Made by a program: the position numbers and the translations under genes. From Deltaproteobacteria bacterium (GTDB lineage Bacteria; Desulfobacterota; Syntrophorhabdia; Syntrophorhabdales; Syntrophorhabdaceae), in the NCBI GenBank assembly GCA_029777945.1, contig JAKORG010000049.1:19381-83380 (forward strand): 64,000 nt of DNA. Reading direction: 5' to 3'. Position 1 is the first letter of the stretch. Every line of letters begins with the position of its first letter. Below are positions 48,033 to 56,831 of the stretch, piece by piece. A model generated the notes under the pieces. The model was not told the origin of the DNA. It was given only the letters and a program-made list of their open reading frames with translations, and searched no databases.

Positions 48033-48852
48033 GGGACACCTCCAATTTTATATTTTTATCTCCAGTAATGGTTGTTACCATGTTGCCTTTTAAGAAGATA
48101 AAAGCATCAAATATCTTTTTTTCTTCTTTTAAGTTATATGCAATTTTTAATCCATTCTGTAAAGCAATGTTTGCTTCTTCTTGATTTAATTTGCTAATAT
48201 CTATTGTTACATATTCATGGGGTATGTCTGTTGTGGGATCAATCACACTTGCCTTTTCCTTTAATACATTTTTAGAAACCACATCTGTTTTGTTGCATAT
48301 ATACGTTGCTGCTGCATCTGCAATTGCGCCTGTTTCTGCAATAACGGTTCCTATTTCTGCAATGCCAAGGGTAAAGCTCCTACCTCCCAATCCACTTGTA
48401 GCAATACCGTAATCTTTAATGCCTTTGATATTTAAGATATAAGGCGTATGTATGTTTTTATTTACATGTCCGATGGAGACCTTTGTGGATTTTTCTAAGT
48501 CTTTGTTGAATATAGATATATCACCACCGTTGTTTACAGATATGAAATCAAACCCTTCCTTTTTTAAATATGCCTTAATCTCATCTGAAACAGCACCTGC
48601 TACCGATGCCATAGGTGTTAAGGTTTCTTCATCCACAGTTTTTACTGCCTCTATCATTTTTTTTGCAGTAGAAGGTAAATTCTGGAATCTCTTTATCCTG
48701 TATGCCCTTTGCCTTAAAACTGGAAGACAACCTCCTATTAAATGCAATAACTCTTTTATATAGTTCTCTAATTTTGATCTATCAGGCTCTACATTTACAT
48801 GGCTTTTTTCAGTCTTTATTACAACACTTACCGGTCCTATCTCAATATACAT
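48022..48852 (-). CDS. UPF0280 family protein (ApbE superfamily)
   Basis: This 276-residue protein of the UPF0280 family is distantly related to ApbE, the FAD:protein FMN transferase. ApbE-like landmarks are visible: MASVAGAVSDEI (81-92), NNGGDI (107-112), ATSGLGGR (151-158) and a C-terminal GAIADAAAT (175-183), comparable to the ADAxxT metal-binding segment of ApbE. There is no signal peptide, so it acts in the cytoplasm. It starts 10 bp after the 6-hydroxynicotinate reductase gene and overlaps the next gene. Since the E. barkeri reductase carries covalent flavin, this protein is a good candidate for attaching it. That is an inference from context and fold only. Confidence 0.8.
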   Translation of the reverse strand: MYIEIGPVSVVIKTEKSHVNVEPDRSKLENYIKELLHLIGGCLPVLRQRAYRIKRFQNLPSTAKKMIEAVKTVDEETLTPMASVAGAVSDEIKAYLKKEGFDFISVNNGGDISIFNKDLEKSTKVSIGHVNKNIHTPYILNIKGIKDYGIATSGLGGRSFTLGIAEIGTVIAETGAIADAAATYICNKTDVVSKNVLKEKASVIDPTTDIPHEYVTIDISKLNQEEANIALQNGLKIAYNLKEEKKIFDAFIFLKGNMVTTITGDKNIKLEVSHGN

Positions 48853-48862
48853 AATAATTAAA

Positions 48863-50365
48863 TTACTTTTTTAATACCTCTTCTATGGGCTTTATTGCCT
48901 CTATATGACCTCCTATCTCGTTAAAGGTATCCAGTGTCATTGTGTATTCAACTGGTAAGATAAAAGAAGGTGTCGGTGAGAGATATATACTTCCATATTT
49001 AATCTTTCCGTAATCTACAAGAAAGTTTATACCGCCACCGGGAAAGATAAAAGGTTTTGCACCTCCAATGGTAATTTTGACCTTTCCTTCATGGACTGCC
49101 CTTGTGAGTTTTATGGGATTTTTTGTGACACCGGCACGGGCAGAACCGCCAACACCTGCTGCAAAAATAATACTAACCCTTGAAGGTTCACAGGAATCTC
49201 TTAAAATCTCAAGAAATTTTAAGGCATCCTCTGTGGGCTTATCTTCTACAAACGCCCTGTTTTTCACCTTATAAAATGCATATTGTCTTCCTGTAGTTTC
49301 GGTAATAAGGAGTGTCATACCTTCCTGGCATTTGTCCCAATCAACATCTTTAATCACATCAAGGGGATTTTCAATATCAGTTCCGCCCCAGCCATTCCCT
49401 TTATTTAGGAAATATCTTCCCTCTGTGCTTTTTTGACCTTTAATATATATGCCCGAGCGTTTTTTATTTAAGTATCTTCCAGATGGGTGTTCGCTGAAAA
49501 GTCCTGTTATATGTCCGTCAAGAATGATTACCTCATCTGCTGCATTGAAGATATAAGGTGCAAAAAGACCTGTTGTTGCGCTTCCACAACCGACCCTCAT
49601 GCGTTCTTCCCTTTTGCCATCTACAACAGGTGGATTGCCAATAGATATTTCTATCTTTGCTCCTTCTTCTATCTCAAGGGTGACCTTTTTACCCTGTAAA
49701 ATCTCCATTATAGTTTTTGCAGCAAATAGCCCGTCCTTTGATGTGAGTATGTTAACGCCTCCTAAGGAAAGTATCTTTGAACCGTATTCTTCTGTGCAGA
49801 GGTGACCGATATGTCTCTTTCCCTTTCTTCTTACATATATCTTTTTCCCTTCCTGTCCCATATAGAGGTCTGTATCTACCTTCACCTTTATGCCGCTATA
49901 GCTCAAAGGCGCCTCTGTTACAACTGTTACAATATCTATACCGTCTCTTATACCTTTTACTATAAAGGGTGATGGTCTAAAATCAGGATAGGTCGTGCCA
50001 GAACCTATACCTGTAATTAAAGGTCTATCAATGACCCCAGCCTCTTTTTGATTTAAAATATCTTCAAGTTCTTCGTATGTGTGTATCCTTGCCTTTCTTG
50101 TAATTGTGCCTTTTTCATTAAAATATCTTTTACATGCTCCGTATGCACCTTCTGGTATCCTGCACATAACAGGGCATGCATCACATTTAGGTGCCTCAGA
50201 TTCGGAAGGAGTAAATACACCTTGAGGACAGACCTTCATACATGTGGCACATTCTATACACCCATCTTTAATTTTTACCTTTTTATTTTCTATTGTTATG
50301 ACCTCAATGGGGCACACCTCCTCGCATAAACCGCAACCTATACATTTATCTATATCTATTTTCAT
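48863..50365 (-). CDS. hnr: 6-hydroxynicotinate reductase-like iron-sulfur flavoprotein
   Basis: This 500-residue protein is assigned as ferredoxin-dependent 6-hydroxynicotinate reductase, which makes 1,4,5,6-tetrahydro-6-oxonicotinate. The N terminus has two ferredoxin-type 4Fe-4S motifs (C8, C11, C14, C18 and C36, C39, C42, C46). A third four-cysteine site follows at C61, C64, C68 and C78. This agrees with the two [4Fe-4S] and one [2Fe-2S] clusters reported for the Eubacterium barkeri enzyme. The rest is a glycine-rich domain without other known motifs. Candidate flavinylation-like segments are GSGTT (121-125) and GSATT (261-265), neither a perfect SGAT. It lies between enamidase and UPF0280 genes. 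A different N-heterocyclic substrate is possible. Confidence 0.82.
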   Translation of the reverse strand: MKIDIDKCIGCGLCEEVCPIEVITIENKKVKIKDGCIECATCMKVCPQGVFTPSESEAPKCDACPVMCRIPEGAYGACKRYFNEKGTITRKARIHTYEELEDILNQKEAGVIDRPLITGIGSGTTYPDFRPSPFIVKGIRDGIDIVTVVTEAPLSYSGIKVKVDTDLYMGQEGKKIYVRRKGKRHIGHLCTEEYGSKILSLGGVNILTSKDGLFAAKTIMEILQGKKVTLEIEEGAKIEISIGNPPVVDGKREERMRVGCGSATTGLFAPYIFNAADEVIILDGHITGLFSEHPSGRYLNKKRSGIYIKGQKSTEGRYFLNKGNGWGGTDIENPLDVIKDVDWDKCQEGMTLLITETTGRQYAFYKVKNRAFVEDKPTEDALKFLEILRDSCEPSRVSIIFAAGVGGSARAGVTKNPIKLTRAVHEGKVKITIGGAKPFIFPGGGINFLVDYGKIKYGSIYLSPTPSFILPVEYTMTLDTFNEIGGHIEAIKPIEEVLKK

Positions 50366-50393
50366 CCTTCACCCCTAAAAACTTCTTTTCATG

Positions 50394-51542
50394 CTATGAG
50401 GTTTTTCTTACTGGTGGTGGTGTGTTTCTGCTGACCTGGGTTCTTATAACACCGTCTATTATCACCATAGCAATGCCAGGTATATCCCCTAATTCAATGG
50501 CTGCCTTTGCATCTTTTCCTTCTGAACCCATAGGTGCATCTATAATCTGGATGTCTGCCTCTTCCCCTTCTTTGACCATACCATGTTTTAAACCAAAAAC
50601 CTTTTTGGTATTTCCTGTAGCGCAGCACACGGCAAGTTCTGCCGAGATTCCACACAGGGAGGAAATAAAGTTTACCATCCTCCAGATACCAAGGGGGACA
50701 ACGCCTGTGCCAGAAGGTGCATCGTTTCCTATGATAAGTCTGTTCAGGATATTGTTGTTTTTCATGTATCTTGCAATCTCAAAGGCAGATAGAGGGTTAC
50801 CGCAATGGACAATTTCTATGGCACAGTCTGTTTCATCAATAATCCTTTTTGCCTCATTAACAGGGATGCTGGTGGGTCCTCCATTCAAATGGCACGCCAC
50901 AGTAGGTCTTGCTGTTAATACATCATTACACGTAACAGTAGAACTTCCTGGCACAGATGTTCCACCTACATGCATGAGCACTTTCATACCGTACTTTTTT
51001 GCCCATTCCACCATCATCTTTGCATCATTGGCAGATTTAACACTTCCGAGACCTATTTCACCGACAAGCCATACACCATCTTCTGACAGTTCTTTAAAAT
51101 CTTCCTCTGTCAGGCCTTTTTCGAGTATCAAGGCGCCACCGTATACCTTTACCCCTGATGGTCTTAATTTGGCAAAAGATTTATGGGCTAAGAGAGCTAA
51201 TGCCTTTGTGCCTTTTGGGTCTAAAGGTCTACCAGGTAGATGCACCTCACCTGCCGATATCATTGAAGTTACACCGCCGTGCAAACTGCTGTCTATAAAA
51301 CCGATTTGATTCTGTCTCGGGGTAAAATCACCTAAAACAGGGTGTGTATGGGAATCAATAAGACCTGGACAAACTGTCATGCCCTTTGCATCTATTACCC
51401 TTTCTGCGTGTTCCAAAATATCGCTGCCTATGGATTTTATCTTTCCTTCCTCTATAAGTATTGTCACTGGTCCTTCAATAATGGGTTTTTCTATGTCACC
51501 GGTGAAGATTGTTCCTATGTTTTTTATAACCATGTTTCCCAT
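50394..51542 (-). CDS. ena: Enamidase (1,4,5,6-tetrahydro-6-oxonicotinate amidohydrolase)
   Basis: This 382-residue amidohydrolase is predicted to open the ring of tetrahydro-6-oxonicotinate to ammonia and 2-formylglutarate. The binuclear metal ligands are visible: HTH at 65-67, Glu162 (GEIGLG) in place of the usual carboxylated lysine, His191, His218 and Asp274. A bridging Glu instead of Lys and this spacing match E. barkeri enamidase, which is a Fe-Zn enzyme. That argues against dihydroorotase or hydantoinase. AGGAGGTGA precedes the ATG. It follows the molybdenum hydroxylase gene by 24 bp and precedes hnr by 28 bp. Confidence 0.85.
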   Translation of the reverse strand: MGNMVIKNIGTIFTGDIEKPIIEGPVTILIEEGKIKSIGSDILEHAERVIDAKGMTVCPGLIDSHTHPVLGDFTPRQNQIGFIDSSLHGGVTSMISAGEVHLPGRPLDPKGTKALALLAHKSFAKLRPSGVKVYGGALILEKGLTEEDFKELSEDGVWLVGEIGLGSVKSANDAKMMVEWAKKYGMKVLMHVGGTSVPGSSTVTCNDVLTARPTVACHLNGGPTSIPVNEAKRIIDETDCAIEIVHCGNPLSAFEIARYMKNNNILNRLIIGNDAPSGTGVVPLGIWRMVNFISSLCGISAELAVCCATGNTKKVFGLKHGMVKEGEEADIQIIDAPMGSEGKDAKAAIELGDIPGIAMVIIDGVIRTQVSRNTPPPVRKTS

Positions 51543-51566
51543 GATTCACCTCCTATAAAATAAGAC

Positions 51567-53696
51567 TTATAGTTTTTCTTTCAGTCTTTCCATATCACAG
51601 GGCAGCTCATATGCCCTTTTTCCTGTTGCATCTGTAATAGCATTTAAAATACTTGCAGCCTGAGGTATTAACGCAGGTTCACCAACGCCTTTTGCCCCGA
51701 ACGGCCCTGTAGGTTCTTCGTCCTCCACTATTATAGCCTCAATTTCAGGCATATCCATAGAAGTGGGAATATAGTAATTGTCGAAAGATTTAGTCTTGCC
51801 TGGAATATATTCTTCCATAAGTGCCAGGCCTATACCCATGGCCACACCGCCGTAAATTTGACCTTTAATGTTTTTTACATTTATTGCCTTACCTACATCG
51901 TGGGCTGCATAAACCTTTATTACCTTTGTATAACCTGTGATGCTGTTTACTTCTACTTCTGTCATGTGTGTGGCATAGGCATATGTTGCATAGGGCACTC
52001 CCTTTGATGTCTCAGGGTCAAGGGATGTAGTGGGTGGATCAAAAAATCCCTCAAATACTGGAAGGCCCTTTTCTCTGTACCTGTTAATAATCCCTTTTAA
52101 ATCCCTGTTTTTATAAAAACCTTCATTTTCAAGAAACTTTCTCATCTCCAATGCTGCATTATACACAGCCCTTCCAGATATGTATGTCTGTCTACTTGCC
52201 GATGTTGAACCAGCATCCTTTGTAAGATCTGTATCGGCCCTGATAAGTAAAACATCTTTTTTATCTATATCCAGTAATTCACACAGAATCTGGACCAAGA
52301 CAGTATCAGAACCCTGTCCGATTTCGCATACACCTGTAAAAAGGACTATCTTTCCTTCTTCACTTATGGATAGTATTCCATAAGACGGATTTGAAATACC
52401 TGTATTTCCCATACCATAGAACATAGAGCCGAGACCGAATCCACTGCCTTCTTTCTTTTTTCTGTTTATCCAATAAGGTTCTATAGCTTTTAAGGTACTG
52501 AGGTAACCTACACTTGCCTCAAGGAGTTGAGATGTAGCGGTTAGAGAACCCTTTTTAAGTCCGTTTAAAAATCTTATTTTTAACGGGTCTAATTTTAGTT
52601 CTTCGGCTATTAAATCCATCTGTGATTCATGGGCAAAGGCAATCTGGGGAACACCAAAGCCCCTCATGGCACCGCATACAGGATTATTAGTGTAGAACAT
52701 ACGGCTATCAACTCTGACATTGGGGATTTCATAGGGGCCTGTGGCATGAAGTGCTGCCCTTAAGCATACTGTTTCACTGTAAGATATATAAGGACCTGTA
52801 TCTCCTATAATATCTACCTTTATTGCCTTTATTTTTCCATCTTTTGTAGCCCCGGTCTTGTAATTAATGTAGAGCGGGTGTCTTTTCGTATTGGATATAA
52901 AGCTCTCCTCCCTTGAATATCTCATAAGAACAGGCATCTTTGTATGATAAACTGCAAGGGCTATATAACCCTCTACAGTCATATCGAGCTTTCCACCAAA
53001 ACCACCGCCGGTTGTTGCCTGGACTATACGTATTTCGTCTTCAGATATATTAAGTATCCTTGAAATTTCTTTTCTCTTATAATGCACATTCTGGGTTGAT
53101 GAAGTTATAATTATCCTTCCCTTTTTGTCTATATAACCAAAACCCGCCTCTATTTCAAGAAATGCATGGTCGAGCCATGTGGTTCTATAGTTCCTTTCGA
53201 CTATTACATCCGATTGTTCAAATCCTTTTTCAGTATCACCTTTTATAACCTTTTTATGAGACAGGAGGTTGCCGTTTTCATGGATTAATGTTAAAGATTC
53301 CATTGATTGGTGGGGATTTGCTATAACCTCTATATCCTCGTAATCGATTTTTACAAGTTTTGCGGCCTCTTGCGCCTGCTTTTCACTCTTTGCAACTATT
53401 ATAAGTATGGGTTCTCCTATATATCTCACCCTATCTACCGCAAGTAGTGGCTGGTCTTTTTTTATAACACCGTAAAATGGTTTTCCTGGTATATCTTTAT
53501 GGGTCAATATCTTTACGATCCCCTCTATTTCAAGGGCTTCTTTGATATTTATAGATTTTATCCTCGCATGGGGTCTTGAACTTCTCACTAAAACAGCATG
53601 GCACATCCCCTCAATATTAAAATCGGCTGCATATAAGGCCTTCCCTGTTACCTTCTCAATGGCATCGATCCTATCAAAATATCTCTTTATAGGCAT
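51567..53696 (-). CDS. Molybdenum hydroxylase, molybdopterin subunit (nicotinate dehydrogenase-like)
   Basis: This 709-residue large subunit of the xanthine dehydrogenase family is complete in one chain. Molybdopterin contacts are GGGFGGK (230-236), AMRGFG (343-348) and CEIGQGSDT. The catalytic Glu is in KGVGEPALIP (Glu673). With the adjacent 2Fe-2S/FAD subunit it would hydroxylate an N-heterocycle beside the ring nitrogen. Its position upstream of ena and hnr makes nicotinate to 6-hydroxynicotinate the best guess. E. barkeri nicotinate dehydrogenase splits this subunit in two (NdhL and NdhM) and adds labile selenium; here it is undivided. Purine or pyrimidine substrates remain possible. Confidence 0.82.
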   Translation of the reverse strand: MPIKRYFDRIDAIEKVTGKALYAADFNIEGMCHAVLVRSSRPHARIKSINIKEALEIEGIVKILTHKDIPGKPFYGVIKKDQPLLAVDRVRYIGEPILIIVAKSEKQAQEAAKLVKIDYEDIEVIANPHQSMESLTLIHENGNLLSHKKVIKGDTEKGFEQSDVIVERNYRTTWLDHAFLEIEAGFGYIDKKGRIIITSSTQNVHYKRKEISRILNISEDEIRIVQATTGGGFGGKLDMTVEGYIALAVYHTKMPVLMRYSREESFISNTKRHPLYINYKTGATKDGKIKAIKVDIIGDTGPYISYSETVCLRAALHATGPYEIPNVRVDSRMFYTNNPVCGAMRGFGVPQIAFAHESQMDLIAEELKLDPLKIRFLNGLKKGSLTATSQLLEASVGYLSTLKAIEPYWINRKKKEGSGFGLGSMFYGMGNTGISNPSYGILSISEEGKIVLFTGVCEIGQGSDTVLVQILCELLDIDKKDVLLIRADTDLTKDAGSTSASRQTYISGRAVYNAALEMRKFLENEGFYKNRDLKGIINRYREKGLPVFEGFFDPPTTSLDPETSKGVPYATYAYATHMTEVEVNSITGYTKVIKVYAAHDVGKAINVKNIKGQIYGGVAMGIGLALMEEYIPGKTKSFDNYYIPTSMDMPEIEAIIVEDEEPTGPFGAKGVGEPALIPQAASILNAITDATGKRAYELPCDMERLKEKL

Positions 53697-53699
53697 TTT

Positions 53700-55007
53700 T
53701 TAACCCCTTAAAATTTTTGTAATAAGACCATCAAGGACAGGAAGTTTATATCTATATGAGGGTCTCATACCGCTTTTCTCAATAATGCCCTTTAAAACCA
53801 TTGAAACCGCCTCTTTAATAACCGACTCCTCCCTTTTTTTACCTTTTAGAAAGTTTTCCATGTCTTTAGGTCTAAAAGGCATGGGCGTGCATGACCCTAT
53901 GGAGAGACGAACGTCTTCAAAAATACCGTTTTTCTCCTTTATTGCCCATGCAACGGATAACCTGGCTATGGCAAGAGAAGCCCTCTTTGCCACCTTTTCG
54001 TAACCCTCCTCATAGCCATAAAGGCCTGTAATCTTTATGCAAGAAAGGAGTTCGTTTTCTTCGATAGATGTCTTATAAGGCGCAACTATAAAATCTGAAA
54101 GGGGTATCTCCTTTATCCTACCCAATGATTCGAGGACACATATTGCATCGTGTATCAAAAGGGGAGGGATTGAATCAGCAGCAGGTGAAGCATTTACTAA
54201 ATTTCCGCCGATGGTCCCCATGTTTCTTATCTGTGGGCTACCTATTGTGCCACAAGCGATGGCAAGACTTTTTGCCTTTTTGTTAATAATCTCATTTTTA
54301 TTTAAATCTGTATGGGTCACTGTGGCCCCTATTAAAATTCTATCACCTTCCTCTTTAATCATATTTAAATCATCAATGTTCGATAATTCTATGTAGTTAT
54401 ACTTTCTTTCTTCCTTTCTCTCTTTGACAAGTAAGTCAGTGCCTCCTGCTATGACCTTATATCCTTTATTTTCAGTCAAGGCTTTTAAGATATCTTCCTT
54501 TTTCTTTTTTAAAACCTCAATCTCTTGTTTTTTTGGAATTATATCCCAGTTTTTATTACTATGTGCAGCCTTAATAGCATCAACAATCTGCTTATAGCCT
54601 GTGCATCTACATAGATTTCCACTAATTGCCTCTTTAATCTTATTAATGTCAGGATTTTTTTCTTTTATTAAAAGGCTGTAGGCAGTAAGGAGCATCCCTG
54701 GGGTGCAATACCCACATTGCACAGCCCCTTCTTTTATAAATGCCTCTTGAAGTGGATGAAGTCCATTTTTACTATTTAAAAATTCTACTGTCTTTACATC
54801 ATGTCCATTTACTTTTGAAGACAGGGTAAGGCATGAATAATGTGGTTCGTTATCGATTAACACCGTGCATGTGCCACACTCACCAATTGCGCAGCCTTCC
54901 TTTACACTTTTTATTGAAAATTTTTCCCTCAAGGTATAGAGTAACCTCTCGTTTTTTTCAATCTCGCACTCTACTTTATTTCCGTTTAAAACAAATGAGA
55001 TTTTCAT
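53700..55007 (-). CDS. Molybdenum hydroxylase, fused 2Fe-2S and FAD subunit
   Basis: This 435-residue chain fuses the two electron-transfer modules of a molybdenum hydroxylase. The plant-type 2Fe-2S site is C39, C44, C47, C59. The second 2Fe-2S site is C98, C101, C133, C135, in the usual QCGYCTPGM and CRCTGY context. The FAD domain follows from about residue 165 with VIAGGTDLLV and RNMGTIGGNLVNASPAADS. Separate S and F subunits are more usual in the nicotinate-fermenting Eubacterium. It begins 3 bp after the TRAP permease gene and ends 3 bp before the molybdopterin subunit, so the three are tightly cotranscribed. Confidence 0.85.
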   Translation of the reverse strand: MKISFVLNGNKVECEIEKNERLLYTLREKFSIKSVKEGCAIGECGTCTVLIDNEPHYSCLTLSSKVNGHDVKTVEFLNSKNGLHPLQEAFIKEGAVQCGYCTPGMLLTAYSLLIKEKNPDINKIKEAISGNLCRCTGYKQIVDAIKAAHSNKNWDIIPKKQEIEVLKKKKEDILKALTENKGYKVIAGGTDLLVKERKEERKYNYIELSNIDDLNMIKEEGDRILIGATVTHTDLNKNEIINKKAKSLAIACGTIGSPQIRNMGTIGGNLVNASPAADSIPPLLIHDAICVLESLGRIKEIPLSDFIVAPYKTSIEENELLSCIKITGLYGYEEGYEKVAKRASLAIARLSVAWAIKEKNGIFEDVRLSIGSCTPMPFRPKDMENFLKGKKREESVIKEAVSMVLKGIIEKSGMRPSYRYKLPVLDGLITKILRG

Positions 55008-55010
55008 ATC

Positions 55011-56321
55011 TCATCTCCCCATGAGATTAGGTAAAAATAATACTATCTTGGGAAATATTGTAAGAATAATTGCAACGGCTATAATAGCAAGAAGGTAAGG
55101 TGTAGAACCTCTAAATATCTCTGTCATTGGCACATCTTTTGCGATACCCGCAAGGGTATATACGTTAAGACCAACGGGCGGTGTGATAAGCCCTGCCTCT
55201 ATCATAAGAACTGCCACAACACCAAACCAAATGGGGTGGAAATGAAGTGCCACAATAACAGGGAATATAACAGGTAGTGTAAGCACCATCATGGACACTG
55301 CATCCAAAAAACATCCGAGTATGAAATATATACCAATTATAATTGCCAATATAAGGTATCTTGATACTTCAAGGCCTGCAATCCAGTTTGAAACAGCGGT
55401 GGGAATTGTGGATAATGCAAGAAAATAACTAAATACAGTTGCGCCTGCCACAAGAAACAAAACCATTACAGAGATTCTTGTCATCTCTATAAGGGCTGAT
55501 ACAAGACCTTTAAATGTCAGTTTTCTTTTTAAAAGCACTATTATAAGAAGTGCTGTTGCCCCAATTGCACCAGCTTCAGTGGGATTTATAAAACCAAGAT
55601 AAATACCTCCCATAACAATAAAGAATACAAGTAATGTTTCCCAGATACCCTTTAAAGCATAAAGCTTTTCTTTAAATGTTACCTTTCCCGGTGTTTGAGG
55701 TGCAAGGGATGGATTAAATTTTACCTGAAAAATCACTAATAGTATATATGCAATGGAAAGGATAATGCCTGGGATAATCCCTGAGATTAAAAGTTTGCCG
55801 ATGGATTGTTCAGTAAGCATACCATATACTACAAATCCGAGGCTCGGTGGAATTAGAAAGCTTAAAGTTCCTCCTGCGGCAATAACCCCTGTAGCAAGTC
55901 TTGGATTATAATTAAATTTTCTCATCTCAGGCAGGGCAATATTTCCCATGGCTGCTGCAGCAGCAACAGATGAACCACTTACTGCAGCAAAACCAGCGCA
56001 CGCTGCAATGGTTGCGACACCGAGTCCACCAGGCAATTTTCTGAACCATTTATCAAAGGTTGTGTATAGTTTACCTGTTATCCCAGCTGTAGTTGCAAAT
56101 CCACCCATTAAGATAAAAAGAGGAATTATTGTGTATGGATAGTTGGCAGCAACTTCATATAAGGTTTTTGCCACAACAGGTAATGCTGCATCAAGAGATG
56201 TTAATGCCCATATTCCCAAAAATCCTACAAACATCATCAAAAAGGCAATGGGCATGCCCAGTATTAAAAGTATTACTACGAGCAAACAGCCAAGAATACC
56301 TATTGTTATTGGACTAATCAT
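55011..56321 (-). CDS. TRAP transporter large permease (DctM type)
   Basis: This 436-residue polytopic protein is a DctM-family large permease with about 12 hydrophobic segments. It shows GFAAVSGSSVAAAAAMGNIALPEM, the conserved region near TM 4, and GGTLSFLIPPSLGFVVYG. TRAP permeases use the sodium or proton gradient and a periplasmic receptor to import organic acids. It overlaps dctQ by 8 bp and lies directly upstream of the hydroxylase genes, so the substrate is probably the compound degraded by this operon, such as nicotinate. Confidence 0.92.
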   Translation of the reverse strand: MISPITIGILGCLLVVILLILGMPIAFLMMFVGFLGIWALTSLDAALPVVAKTLYEVAANYPYTIIPLFILMGGFATTAGITGKLYTTFDKWFRKLPGGLGVATIAACAGFAAVSGSSVAAAAAMGNIALPEMRKFNYNPRLATGVIAAGGTLSFLIPPSLGFVVYGMLTEQSIGKLLISGIIPGIILSIAYILLVIFQVKFNPSLAPQTPGKVTFKEKLYALKGIWETLLVFFIVMGGIYLGFINPTEAGAIGATALLIIVLLKRKLTFKGLVSALIEMTRISVMVLFLVAGATVFSYFLALSTIPTAVSNWIAGLEVSRYLILAIIIGIYFILGCFLDAVSMMVLTLPVIFPVIVALHFHPIWFGVVAVLMIEAGLITPPVGLNVYTLAGIAKDVPMTEIFRGSTPYLLAIIAVAIILTIFPKIVLFLPNLMGR

Positions 56322-56805
56322 TTTTTCTGCTCCCAGAAAGAATTTGAATGTTTGTTATTAAATCAGCAAGAAGTTCAAGCCACAACAAAAATCCACCAAC
56401 TGCTACAAGCAATCTAAAAGGTTTTTGCGGAACCCTCAACATATCCGATACGGTCTTTTCATGAATACCCTCCAGATAACCCTGCCATATGACAATGGCA
56501 ATGATAAACATGGAGATTAAGGTTGTAATGATGCCTATAACCGACCTTGTTTTATCTGAAAGTTTCTTTGTAAGAAAATCCACACCCACATGTCCTTTTA
56601 CCTGCTGGGTGTATGCAGCACCCAGCAGGATTATAATGGAAAGCATGTATTCTGACAATTCAATAGTTCCTGGTAGAGGCTTATCAAAGAGGTCTCTTCC
56701 AATGGCATCAAATGTTGTAATGAGCATGAGAGGTATGGCAAAAAACATCCCTATAAAACATAAACCCTTTGTAATTTTTCTAATTGTATTTTTGAAAGCC
56801 TCCAT
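56314..56805 (-). CDS. TRAP transporter small permease (DctQ type)
   Basis: This 163-residue membrane protein has four predicted helices and the DctQ core, including AIGRDLFDKPLPGTIELSEYML and HVGVDFLTKKLS (HVxVD motif). It forms the small permease subunit with the adjacent DctM. It lies 26 bp downstream of the DctP gene and overlaps dctM by 8 bp. AGGAGG is 13 bp before the ATG, a longer than usual spacing. Confidence 0.88.
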   Translation of the reverse strand: MEAFKNTIRKITKGLCFIGMFFAIPLMLITTFDAIGRDLFDKPLPGTIELSEYMLSIIILLGAAYTQQVKGHVGVDFLTKKLSDKTRSVIGIITTLISMFIIAIVIWQGYLEGIHEKTVSDMLRVPQKPFRLLVAVGGFLLWLELLADLITNIQILSGSRKND

Positions 56806-56831
56806 GTGAACTTTTTAACCTCCTTAATGCT

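Noticed and set aside
48863..50365. Reading the 4Fe-4S protein as a dihydropyrimidine dehydrogenase or a plain ferredoxin oxidoreductase.
   Set aside because: It lacks NADPH/FAD Rossmann motifs and the TIM barrel of those enzymes. Three N-terminal four-cysteine sites plus the enamidase neighbour fit 6-hydroxynicotinate reductase better.
50422..51309. Long open frame on the plus strand opposite the enamidase gene (about 295 codons).
   Set aside because: The minus strand encodes a full enamidase with all metal ligands. The opposite frame has serine/proline-rich low-information sequence and no ribosome site.
50394..51542. Enamidase gene as dihydroorotase, hydantoinase or imidazolonepropionase.
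   Set aside because: The bridging residue is Glu162 rather than a carboxylated Lys, and the context is the hydroxylase and reductase genes, not pyrimidine or histidine genes.
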